Source: Chytridium lagenaria (Eukaryota; Chytridiomycota; Chytridiomycetes; Chytridiales; Chytridiaceae). From it: a DNA stretch of 64,000 nucleotides. The translations under genes were made by a program, and so were the position numbers. The notes under the pieces are model-generated. The model saw nothing but the letters and a program-made list of their open reading frames with translations, had not been told where the DNA came from and ran no database searches. This document shows positions 1-10,033 of the stretch, in pieces (position 1 is the stretch's first letter; each line of letters starts with the position of its first letter). The DNA is taken from NCBI GenBank assembly GCA_025449115.1, contig JAHLKC010000120.1:1-64000 (forward strand). Direction: 5' to 3'.

Positions 1-190
1 GGCAGATCAACCGATCCTTATCCAATGCTTCCAGCTTTCTCTCTCGAGTAGCTGGAGACGTTGAGCGGCGTTTAGAGGAGGAGTAAGCGGTGTTTCAGAG
101 AGCTGGGTGGGAGCGATGGGTGTTTGGTTCTTCGACGATGTTTGGTTTTCAGTTCTTTTGGCACTTTGGATGTTTTTTGTGCAAAAGAGA
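1..190 (-). mobile_element. 5' end of type A LINE copy A0 (cut by window edge)
   Basis: The minus strand repeats the first part of the type A non-LTR retrotransposons that follow: the 5'-terminal motif TCTCTTTTGCACAAAAA, the GTGCCAAAAGAACTGAAAACC-like stretch, and the start of the zinc-ribbon coding region near position 1. It is the 5' tip of another element in the same orientation, so the array continues beyond the left edge of the window. Nothing can be said about its integrity. Confidence 0.85.
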
Positions 191-193
191 TTT

Positions 194-205
194 CCCTAAC
201 CCTAA
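194..205 (-). repeat. Telomere-repeat doublet at A1/A0 junction
   Basis: CCCTAACCCTAA on the plus strand, TTAGGGTTAGGG on the element sense strand. It separates the 3' end of A1 from the 5' end of A0. Three A residues (sense strand) lie between the doublet and the A0 5' end. Confidence 0.95.
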
Positions 206-579
206 GCGTAACAATGAATATATTGTCCCTGACCCGTCAAACTTACGTAAGACTAAGGTGGGCTCTCAAAACACATTACAGGCGTTCGGAACTAAGAGCG
301 GCACTCCCCATAAAGAAAATACGCGAAAACGCGTAAAAAGAATCAAGAAACACGTACAAAAGTCAGAAAGACACGGGGAAAGCGTGGAAGTCGCGTAAAG
401 AAAAACACATAGAGAACCGACGAAGTAAAAACACGTAATTAAACAGAGATGGGAAAGAAAGTAAGACAAGGGAAGAAAGGAAAGAATAGTATAGGGAATG
501 AGAACACAAGATGAAAGAAAATACTTAGTAGAGGGAAAGAGAGAGAAAGGAAAAACATGAAAAGTAAGAAAAGAAAACC

Positions 580-3500
580 TCACAGAGGCTCTTCAGGAGC
601 CAGCACCCAGTGTTCCTCTAGCGCCTCCCTCGTAAGTCGTCGTGTCCTTGCCGATATCGCCGCCGCAGTACCCCTTGCCTCATCCAAAATATTGTGAAGT
701 TCTTGTTCCCGGGTATTGACGGAAGAATCCCAAAATGGTCGTTGACCAAAACAGCACCATCGAATCCGCTCAATCGCCTCCACACATAGGCGAATCTCAA
801 CGCGTGATGAGTGGTGACGATCGGCGTGTGGTAGGAAACGTAGTCGTGCCAGTAATGAATCGATGATGGTAGATCCAGGCGCGTCAGGGAGGGATGGTGG
901 GAGGTGTGGTATTGCAGCGGCTAAGAGAATGTTGGCGCCAGTGCAGTCCGTCGTGTGTTCACGGCTTCCCAAGGTGTCGTCGTCACAGTTGAGACAGGGT
1001 TGATGAAAGGAGACTCTGCCTAAAGCCCAGCAGACAAGGGCTCGAAATTGGTGGCGGTGAAGCAGAGAACCTGACGCGATAAGACGGTGACGGCGACCCC
1101 TGGGGAGCACTGGAAAGACCTGTGAAGTACGTGGGCCCTCAGCAAGGACTGTAGTTAAGGCTTGTCGATGCGCAGTGTCGAAGAAGACCGGGGGAGGCGA
1201 GGAGAGGAACCAACAGGGCGGCCGGCGACTGGGTTGGGAACAATAAGACGGAGAAGGTTAAAAACAATGTTTTGAAGATAAGGAATGACAGAGGGCCACA
1301 AAGGGTTGTAAAACGATAAGTAAGAGATGTTGAGCGATGAGTAAAAGAGGTTGGAATGGGGTGTTGGCGGGAGTGCCGATAAAGACGAGCGGCAAGGTTG
1401 CTAGAGTCGTTGCATTGATGAAGACGGAAAAAGAAGGAAGCGTTGAGGGTGTGGTTTCGTGAGGATATGGGAACAACATTACATAGAAGATGGAGGGAGG
1501 CAAAACTAGTAGAACGAGAGACAGAAAAGATAGAACGGAGAGCGAGGGTTTGGATATTTTGGAGAGGGAGTAATTCAACACGGGAGAGGGGTCGGAGAGC
1601 TAAACCGTATTCAAAAAGAGGGCGAAGAAACATTTTATAAAGAAAAAGTGAGAGAGAAGGTCGCCATCCCCAACTATTCATCCCTTTACTGCGAAAGAAA
1701 TTGATCATCACATGAGCTTTCCTGACCCTCTTTTCCAGAGAGGCAGGAATATCCACTCCGGTCGTATCCATCACCACCCCAAGAAATCCGGCTGAGCGAA
1801 CCGGCCGAATAAGAGTCCCCCCCATAGTGACGGTGTCGTTGCCGTCGGTAACCAGAGCCGACTTGTTTGGTGCATACTCGATTCCAACTTCTCGTCCCCA
1901 GTCAAAGCACTCCTGTGCAAGATATTGAAGGCCTTGTAACGATGTCGAAAAGATGGTGGTGTCGTCAGCTAAAAGAAGGGAGTTAAGACGGCGACCGCCG
2001 CACATAATCGAGGGAACATGTTGCAACGAGAGGAGGCGAGAAGGAAGAGGATTTATAAAGAAAAGGAACAAGGATGGAGCAAGGCGTGTGCCTTGAAGGA
2101 GCCCACGCCGAACAGGGATGGGTGGAGATTTGCGATTAAGAACCAAAAGAAAAGCAGTATTATAATCAAAAAGGCAACGGAGTAGGGGAACAACAGAATT
2201 GGTAGTTTCATTAGTGAAGGCATCCCCCGACCAAGGTACTACAGGTTGAGCCGGTAGGTGTGCAAAACGGGACCACAGCAATCGCCGATCAACAGTGTCG
2301 TAGGCCGCCTTAATGTCTAAGTACATAGTTTTGAGTCCAGGGTGGTGTTGGAGGATCTCGTGCAGATTGAAGACCTGGTCTAGGCATGATCGTTGAGCTC
2401 GAAAGCCTCCTTGTGCGATGTCGATGTAAGGAAGGATGCGTTTGTCCATGAGAGGTCGGAAGATGGCTTCAAACAATTTGCGGGTGACCGAGATTAGAGA
2501 GATGGGGCGGTAATTAACGACTTCCCGATTACTACCCTTGTTCTTATACACCAATGCCACGTTCGCAACCAACCATGAGGATGGAACGCAGTTAAAGATC
2601 ACCACCAAATTGAAAAGCACCTGGAGGGGGCCTCTTACCTCAGGGATGGCTTTTGAAAGCATTTCCCCGAAGATTTGGTCTTCTCCAGTTGCCTTCCCCG
2701 ATGGGGTCTCACAAAGAACTTTGGTCATTGTCGCATCGTTAATCCAAGTCGGGTATGGGAGAACATGGCGAGGGTGTTGTGGGTCGGTAGAATGGAGGAA
2801 CTCGTTATTTGGGATGGCGGTACCTGTCGGGAGAGCACCAAAGGTACGACTAAAGTGATCGGCGTATTCGTTGAGCTTGTCGGGGTCCAGGGCACAGTGG
2901 GATCTTTGGTGACGGGTGAGTTGGCAGGAAAGGACCTTAGCGTTGGCGATCTGGCGGAGGGCGGCAAGGTGGGGTGTGTCGAATCCAGAGTGAGGGGTGC
3001 CGCCTTTGTACCGGAATCTACCAACAGAGTTTTCAGCAGCCCCCAAAATCCATCCAGTTACGGCATTTGATGCCTCGTTAATGATCTCTTGCCGAACATC
3101 CCATTCTACCATTCTATTTGTGACCCTGTACCCTGCAGCTCTAACCTCCAGCAGTCCTAGTGTTGTCATCAGCTCATTCCGTCCCTCCATCAGTCGTTCC
3201 CGAACTGTACAATCCATCCGCCTCCAACTTACTAATGTTAATTCTTGAGAAAGGAGGCTTCCAAAACGGCGTTGGCAGCGGGATGTCTATCGTGAGCAAC
3301 GAGTGATCACTCCCCATAGTGGATGCCTCATGCACTACCAGGTCAGGTGCGATGGGGAGTGCGGCAGTGTTTAAGAACACGAAATCCGTGATGCCGTGGC
3401 CGTTGCGTGCATGAGTAGTCCATTTTCCTCGGGACGGCTCCAATCTCGTCCATTCAGGGTCCTCCATCCAGTTTTGCATCCAAACTCTCCTATTGTTATC

Positions 3501-4029
3501 CCCAACCACATTCCCGTCCCCCGTTAAGGCCCCCATTCTTTGCGGTTGAAGTCCCCCTACCACAATCATTGGGGATGCTGGGTATTGTTGGCCAATGTTT
3601 TCACGAAACTCATCAAAATCCTCAAGCATCGTTTCGCCACTGCCCCTTGACCTGCCATAGGAGGCAGGTACCCCACAATAATAACCAGAGTTCCCACCTT
3701 AATTGCAGTCCATTTCCCTCCAGCATCAACCCCCAACACCTCAGCTCCAATCTCCAATTCCCCCAGGTGATGCCACAAGCACCCCCCATTGTCCTTTCCG
3801 TCCCGTAAGCCTTACCGTCCACATGTCGGGGGCGAGGTGGAGCCGTACCGTTAACAAGGACGCGCTTGAGAGGGACTCCGTCAGTCGGGGATAACCATGT
3901 TTCGACTACGGCGATGAGGTCAATTCCTAATGAGGTACATGTGTTAGTGAGTAAGTCGGCTTTACCTGTTAATCCTTGGCGTTCCAGAAGCCAAGCCGCA
4001 TGATATGAGGTTTCACCGGCGTCAGACAT
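580..4029 (-). pseudogene. A1 ORF2: APE endonuclease / reverse transcriptase, frameshifted
   Basis: The ATG at 4029 overlaps the ORF1 stop (ATGTCTGA). Endonuclease motifs appear in several frames: VVETWLSP, GHGITDFVF, MGSDHSLL; the usual GDFNARMG motif is damaged to a GGLQPQRMG-like string. The RT domain (about 1,900-2,560) is clear: YRPISLIS, FRAQRSCLDQVFNLHE, LDIKAAYD, RRGLLQGTRLAPSL and the catalytic LLADD. A C-terminal C-x2-C-x9-H-x3-C knuckle (CLNC...HTTDC) lies near 1,000. The reading frame changes near 3,770, 3,600, 3,200 and 1,140. About 70 residues present in A4 (the RWRYRVEANRIYRAA region) are missing. ORF2 would supply nicking and target-primed reverse transcription; this copy should be dead. 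Confidence 0.9.
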
Positions 4030-6058
4030 TAACACGAGTGTTAGTGTCTGAAGCAACATGTGACTCATCCATTGCGTCGTCGTCGTCAGAAAGTTGTTCA
4101 AACGAATTGCTGTTGGCGGGGTTGCTGGGGTGTGGACCTTCAACACGGCGGCGGGCGATTTTGCGGGGGTATGCAAAAGGACGCTCTTTTTCAAAGGAGG
4201 ATTCGGCCTGGCGGAAAATAAGCTCAGCGTCACGGCGCTGGCGTTCTTCAGCGTAAAGTCGAGCTTGGATTCGTATTTCCTCGGCTAAGGTGTCGTTTAG
4301 GCCCTCTAAGCATGCCTGCTTAATCTGCTGCCCTCCCCGGCTGTATAGGGCACCCAGTCTCTTGGTGCAGTTTAGTCGGCCTTCTTTTTCTCTTTCTTCA
4401 TGGGATTTGCTGCTGGCGACGTTGAGTTTGGGAACCTCCAGTGGATCGAAGGCGGGGAGAAATACGCCTTTGTCGGTCAGTTTCTTCTCAATGAACGCGG
4501 CTTTACTTGAATCACACATGAGGTGTACCACGGATTGGCCTATAAAACTCATTTCCATGATGCCGGAGTCGATGCCGATGGCCATAAGAGCGTTGCGGAC
4601 CATGAGGTATCTCTTGGGTCCCCTCTGAACGTAGCCACGCATATAGAGGTTGGTGACTCCAGGGACCGTGCTGCGAGGGTAAGTGCTCCTGAATACGACT
4701 CTGGCGGCGTGATCGGGGGTGGCATTTCCTCGTGCAATTTGACGGGCGGCAGCGGCGAAACTAAGAGGGCCTGGAGTTTGGCGGGGTGCGTTAACGTCGA
4801 AATTCACCGAGAACGTTGGTGGTGGGGGTCTCTGAGCATATGTGCTTGATGATGGACGGGCAAGTCCTTCTTCCTTCATGGCCACAATGAGTTCGGCGAC
4901 CACCGTCTTAGTAAGGTCGGCTTTAAATGCTGCGAGTTTTGTAGCTGATAATTCTTCAAGAACTTCCCCGTCCTCGGTCTCCATGGTATTCTCATCTTCT
5001 GGGTCGGCAGTGGAGGGGAGCTTCTCAGGTGCAGACGCCGTGGTGGGTTTGAGAGCTTGGCGATTAAGGCGGTGGATCTCGGCGTCCTTGTCGTCGAGTC
5101 TCTTCTGGAGACGAGCATTATCTTCACGTAGCGCTTTCACTTCTAAAAGTAGGTCCTCCATTCTGGCATCCATTCTAGAGATGATGTTAGCATATTGTTT
5201 AAGACTTTCCTCGATGGATACTGAGGTGGAGCTGGATACCGAGGCCGTGTTGGGAGTGGTCTTCTTTGTCAACGGTGTTGACATGTTTACTTCTGTTAAA
5301 TTTCCGGTCGAAATTGTTGGTAGGTCACGTGATTGAAAAGAAAAAGCCGCAAGCCTGGATTGAGTTGAGGGATGTCTGTTGTCGGGATGGGTGGAGGTAT
5401 GGGTTGGAGGAGCCGTGAGGGTAGAGGAAGAGGTTGCAGGGGGTTTCGGTGATGTAGGCAGGGTGGAAGCTGCTAGGGTGGAGAGGGATGGTGAGGTTGC
5501 TGGATTATACGTAGGTGGGTTGGGTGGTGCCGGGGTAGGTGAGATGTGTGAGGAAGCGGTTGGGGGGTATGTATTGATGGATGGGATGGGTGTGGAGTCG
5601 ATGGGTCTTTTCTTAGGTTGTCGAAGGGAGGCTGATGCGGATTTGGAGATTACTTCCAGCTGTTGGTGGGCCGTAGCTATTTGATGTCCTATGTCGAGGT
5701 AATCAGAGTCTTGCTGTTGTTGCAGTATGGTTACAAGTCGTCCAGAGCTCCCACACGGTCTGGTAAGTGTGCCGTCGCAGCGTATTGATAGTCGGCGGGC
5801 TCCAGTGGCGGCGTGGCTTCCAGATGGGCCTTTGTTTGTCCACTTGACGGATTGTTGACCACAGATAGGGCAGATCAGCCTAGCCTTATCCAAATTCTTC
5901 CAGCTTAGCTTCTCAAGCTGGTGGAATTGGTTAACGGCGGCTGACAACGGGGATGAGAGATCGGGGTCTGGATGATGGGAGATGGGGGTTGATGGCTTCG
6001 TCGATGTTTTGGTTTTCAGTTCTTTTGGCACTTTGGATGTTTTTTGTGCAAAAGAGAG
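4022..6058 (-). CDS. A1 ORF1 (Gag-like nucleic-acid-binding protein), no AUG in its first third
   Basis: One frame is open from the telomere repeats to the TGA at 4022. An N-terminal zinc ribbon (C-x2-C, then C-x7-C; ICPICGQQ...RCDGTLTRPC) is followed by a Pro/Ser/Thr-rich linker. The first in-frame ATG is at 5284 (MSTPLTKK), 266 codons in. From that ATG come a coiled coil (residues about 20-75), an acidic stretch, and a conserved domain (about 195-370) with VVFRSTYPRS, GPKRYLMVRNAL, EMSFIGQSVVHL and RGGQQIKQACLEG. The protein presumably coats the RNA and drives RNP assembly at telomeres. It is the best-preserved type A ORF1 here. Translation could start at 5284 (420 aa), or at a non-AUG codon upstream if the zinc ribbon is used. 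Confidence 0.85.
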   Translation of the reverse strand, partial: LSFAQKTSKVPKELKTKTSTKPSTPISHHPDPDLSSPLSAAVNQFHQLEKLSWKNLDKARLICPICGQQSVKWTNKGPSGSHAATGARRLSIRCDGTLTRPCGSSGRLVTILQQQQDSDYLDIGHQIATAHQQLEVISKSASASLRQPKKRPIDSTPIPSINTYPPTASSHISPTPAPPNPPTYNPATSPSLSTLAASTLPTSPKPPATSSSTLTAPPTHTSTHPDNRHPSTQSRLAAFSFQSRDLPTISTGNLTEVNMSTPLTKKTTPNTASVSSSTSVSIEESLKQYANIISRMDARMEDLLLEVKALREDNARLQKRLDDKDAEIHRLNRQALKPTTASAPEKLPSTADPEDENTMETEDGEVLEELSATKLAAFKADLTKTVVAELIVAMKEEGLARPSSSTYAQRPPPPTFSVNFDVNAPRQTPGPLSFAAAARQIARGNATPDHAARVVFRSTYPRSTVPGVTNLYMRGYVQRGPKRYLMVRNALMAIGIDSGIMEMSFIGQSVVHLMCDSSKAAFIEKKLTDKGVFLPAFDPLEVPKLNVASSKSHEEREKEGRLNCTKRLGALYSRGGQQIKQACLEGLNDTLAEEIRIQARLYAEERQRRDAELIFRQAESSFEKERPFAYPRKIARRRVEGPHPSNPANSNSFEQLSDDDDAMDESHVASDTNTRVNV
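4023..4050 (-). promoter_or_regulatory. Hairpin over ORF1 stop / ORF2 start in A1
   Basis: The RNA can form a stem of about 12 bp with one mismatch and a tiny loop. Its 3' arm contains the ORF2 AUG and its outer edge reaches the ORF1 UGA. The same fold occurs at the same place in A2, A3 and A4 with different stem bases, pointing to a role in ORF2 translation (termination-reinitiation or pausing). Confidence 0.6.
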
Positions 6059-6073
6059 TAACCCTAACCCTAA
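6059..6073 (-). repeat. Telomere-repeat tract at A2/A1 junction
   Basis: TTAGGGTTAGGGTTA on the sense strand (two and a half units) directly abuts the A1 5' motif CTCTCTTTTGC. This junction alone has no A-run. Confidence 0.95.
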
Positions 6074-6451
6074 GCGTAACAAAGAATATATTGTCCCTGA
6101 CCCGTCAAACTTACGTAAGACTAAGGTGGGCTCTCAAAACACATTACAGGCGTGAAAGATACTAAGTTCGGCACTCCCATGGAAATAAGGGACGCGAAAA
6201 ACGCGTAAAAAGAATCAACAACACGTACAAAAGTTAAAAGACACGTGGAGAAGCGAGTAAATCACGTAAAGAGAAACACATAGAGAACCGACGAAGTAAG
6301 CACAACGTAATTAAACAGAGACGGGAAAGAAGGTAAGACGAGAAAAGAAAGGGAAGAAAAGTAAAGAGAATGGGAACACAAGATGAAAGGAAATACTTAG
6401 TAGAGTGAAAGAAAGGGAAAGGAAAAACACGAAAAGTAAGAAACAACAGCC

Positions 6452-9400
6452 TCAAAGAGGCTCTTCAGGAGCCAGGACCCAGTGTTCCTCTAGCGCCTCC
6501 CTCGTAAGCCGCCGTGTCCTTGCCGAGATCGCTGCCGCGGTACCCCGTGCCTCATCCAGGATATTGTGGAGTTCTTGTTCCCTAGTGTTGACGGATGAAT
6601 CCCAAAATGGGCGTTGACCAAAACAGCACCACCGAATCCGCTCAATCGCCTCCACACACAGGCGAATCTCAACGCGTGATGAGTGGTGGCGATCGGCGTT
6701 TGGTAGAAAGCGTAGTCGTGCCAGTAATGAATCGATGATGGTAGATCCAGGCGCGTCGGGGAGAGATGGTGGGAGGTGTGGTATTGCAGCGGCTAAGAGA
6801 ATATTGGCGCCAGTGCAGTCCGTCGTGTGTTCACGGCTTCCCAAGGTGTCGTCGTCACAGTTGAGACAGGGTTGGTGAAAGGAAACTCTGCCTAAAGCCC
6901 AGCAGACAAGGGCTCGAAATTGGTGGCGGTGAAGCAGGGAACCTGACGCGATAAGACGGTGACGGCGACCCCTGGGAAGCACTGGGAAGACCTGTGAGGT
7001 ACGTGGTCCCTCGGCGAGGACTGTGGTTAAGGATTGTCGATGTGCGGCGTCGAAAAAGACCGAAGGGAGGCGTGTAGATGGTCCGTCTGGGCGACCGGCA
7101 ACTGGATTGGGAACAATAAGACGGAGGAGGTTAAAAACAATGTTCTGAAGGTAAGGAGTGACAGAGGGCCATAAAGGATTGTGAAAACGATAAGTGAGAC
7201 ATGTTGAGCGGTAAGTAAAAGAAGTTGGGATGGGATGTTGGCGGGAGTGCCGATAAAGACGGGCGGCAAGGTTACTAGAGTCGTTACTTGATGAAGACGG
7301 AAAAAGAAGGAAGCGTTGAGGGTGTGGTTACGTGAAGATATGGGAACAACATTACAAAGAAGATGGAGGGAGGCAGAACTAGTGGAACGAGAGACTGAAA
7401 AAATAGAACGGAGAGCGAGGGTTTGGGTATTTTGGAGAGGGAGTAGTTCAGTGCGAGATAAAGGTCGAAGAGCTAAACCATATTCAAAAAGGGGGCGAAT
7501 AAACATCTTATAAAGAAAAGAGAGAGAGAAGGTCTCCATCCCCAACTATTCATCCCTTTACTCGGAAAAAATTGATAAGAACCCCTGCCTTTCGAACCCG
7601 TTTCTCAAGTGAAGCCGAAATATCTACCCCAGCCGTACCCATCACCACCCCCAAAAAGCCGGCTGAGCGTGTAGGTCTTACAGTAATCCCTCCCATCGTT
7701 ACGGTGTCGTTTCCTGTGATCACTAGTGCCGACTTGGATGGTGCGTATTCAATGCCGACTTCACGTCCCCAGTCAAAACACTCCTGTGCGAGGCGTTGAA
7801 GTCCTTGTACCGTAGTCGAAAAGATGTGGTGTCGTCGCTAGAAGAAGAGAGTTAAGACGGCGACCGCCGCAGGTAATTGAGGGACATGTTGTAAAGAAGA
7901 AGACGGGAAGGAAGAGGGTTAATGAAAAATAGAAATAAAGAGGGGCTAGACGTGTTCCCTGGAGAAGTCCACGCCGTACAGGAATGGGAGGGGATTTTCG
8001 GTTAAGAACGAGGAGGGAGGCAACATTATGGTCAAACAAACAACGAAGGAGAGGGACGACAGAAGTTGAAGTTTCAATAGTGAATGCATCCCTGCCCATG
8101 GGACTGCAGGGTGAGCCGGGAGATTTGAAAAACGGGACCAAAGCAGTCTCCTGTCCACGGTATCGTAGGCCGCCTTAATGTCGAGGTACATAGTCTTCAA
8201 TCCTGGGTGATGTTGGAGTATCTCGTGAAGGTTGAAGATTTGGTCCAGGCAAGAACGGTGGGCTCGAAATCCTCCTTGGGCGATGTCAGGTAAGGCAGGA
8301 TGCGTTTATCCATGACAGGGCGAAGAATGGCCTCAAACAGTTTCCGGACCACCGAGATTAGCGATATAGGTCTGTAGTTGACGACGTCTCTATTACTTCC
8401 CTTGTTCTTAAAGACTAACGCCACGTTCGCAACCAACCATGAGGATGGAACGCAGTTATATATAACGACCAAATTGAAAAGTGTTGGAGAGGCCCTTGTA
8501 CTTCAGGGATAGCTCGTGAGAGCATTTCCCCAAAGATTTGGTCATCACCAGCAGCTTTACCAGATGGCGTTTCTCGTAGAACTTTGGTCATGGTCGCCTC
8601 ATTGATCCAGGTCGGGTAAGGGAGAACTAGGCGGGGTTCCGAGGGTCGGTGGATTGTAGAAAGGTTCATCCGGGGCCATGGTGCCTGTCGGTAAGGCTCC
8701 AAAAGTGTTACCGAAATGTGCCGCATATTCTTCAAGCTTCTCGGGGTCAAGAGCACAGTGTGAGCGGTGCCGTGTAAGTTGACATGATAGACCTTGGCTG
8801 CGACTTGAGGTTTAGCGAGTATGGCATCAGATCCATGTCGATATAGTCGTCTTGTGTAAACGTGCTGCTGCCGATAAATGCGATTGCCTCAACCCGATAC
8901 CTCCATCGTAAGGGTTTAAGGTGGGGAGGAGACCTAAGAAGGTTGGTGAGCCGTGACAGCCAGTTGACGTAAGGCGGCTAGTGTGGTGTATCAAATCCCG
9001 TGTGTGGAGTACCGCCGCGGAACTTAAAGCGCCCAACAGAGTCTTGTGCCGCCTCTATAATCCAGGTTATTACGGCTTCAGAGGCCTCGTTTATCTCTGA
9101 TTGCCTTCCTCCCATCCCATTAAGCTATTCGTCACTACGACCCGCAGCCCGTACTTCCAGGAAACCCAATTTCGTCATGACGTCCTGTCTACCCTCCTTC
9201 AGCCGATCACGGAACCGTACGCATCCTTCTCCTTCAAGTTTGCTGATGTTGATGCGGAGAATGGAGGTTTCCAGAATGTAGTCGGTAGTGGGATGTCGAT
9301 TGTGAGCAAAAGAATGATCACTCCCCATCGTCGTGTCCTCATGCACCACAAGATCGGGTGCTAATGGAAGTGCCGCCGTGTTCAGGAAGACGAAATCCGT

Positions 9401-10033
9401 TATGCCGTTGCCGTTCCTCGCGTGAGTGGTCCATTTACCCTTAGAGGTTCCAGCCTCGTCCAGCCAGGATCATGGATCCAGTTGTGCATCCATGTTTTCC
9501 TTTGATTATCCCCAACCGTATTAGAATCCCCGTAAGTATTCCCATCCTTGCATTAAAATCCCCGACCACAACCATTGGGGATGCCGGGTACTGTTGTTCA
9601 ATAACCGTCTCGAAAGCGTTAAAATCTTCCAACATCGTTCTAGCCGCACCGCCATTACTGCCATGGGCGGCAGGTACCCCACTATAATAACCAAGATTCC
9701 CACCTTGACAGCCGTCCATTTCCCCCCAGTGTCCACACCCAGCACCTCCAACCCTATCTCCTTTTCCCCAGGTGACATCACAAGTACTCCCCATTGACCT
9801 TTGCGGCCTGTAGCCTTCCCGTCGACGTGCCTGTTGCGAGGCGGAGCGGTACCATTAACCACCACGCGTTTGAGGGGGATACCGTCGGTTGGCGCGAGCC
9901 ATGTTTCAACGATAGCCATGAGGTCGATGTCTAATGAGGTACATGTATTAGTAAGTAAATCAGCCTTACCTGTTAATCCTTGGGCATTCCAGAATCCAAG
10001 CCGTATTATATGGTGCTCATCGACGTCAGACAT
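6452..10033 (-). pseudogene. A2 ORF2: endonuclease / reverse transcriptase, broken
   Basis: Begins at the ATG in the conserved ATGTCTGA overlap. Endonuclease motifs seen: LRLGFWNAQGLTGKADLL, VVETWLAPTDG, VVGDFNARMG, and a partial SDH. RT motifs YRPISLISVVRKLFEA, LDIKAAYDTVDRRLLWSRF and RRGLLQGTRLAP are present but in different frames. The ADD box region near 7,840 is damaged by indels. The C-terminal 176 residues, with the CLNC...HTTDC knuckle, are intact. At least six frame changes exclude a functional product. Confidence 0.88.

Larger units (their letters stand above)
206..6058 (-). mobile_element. Type A telomere-anchored non-LTR retrotransposon, copy A1
   Basis: A LINE-class element of about 5.85 kb on the minus strand, bounded on both sides by TTAGGG repeats. 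Order on the sense strand: a very short 5' leader, ORF1, ORF2 overlapping ORF1 by 8 nt, then a 3' UTR of about 370 nt. The 3' UTR ends with CCACCTTAG, a short hairpin, CGGGTCAGG and an AT-rich tail directly next to the telomere doublet. APE-type endonuclease plus RT places it in an APE-clade LINE group; telomere targeting is known for TRAS/SART (insects) and, with a different endonuclease, MoTeR (Magnaporthe). ORF1 is open throughout; ORF2 has frameshifts, so this copy is probably not autonomous. Confidence 0.93.
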
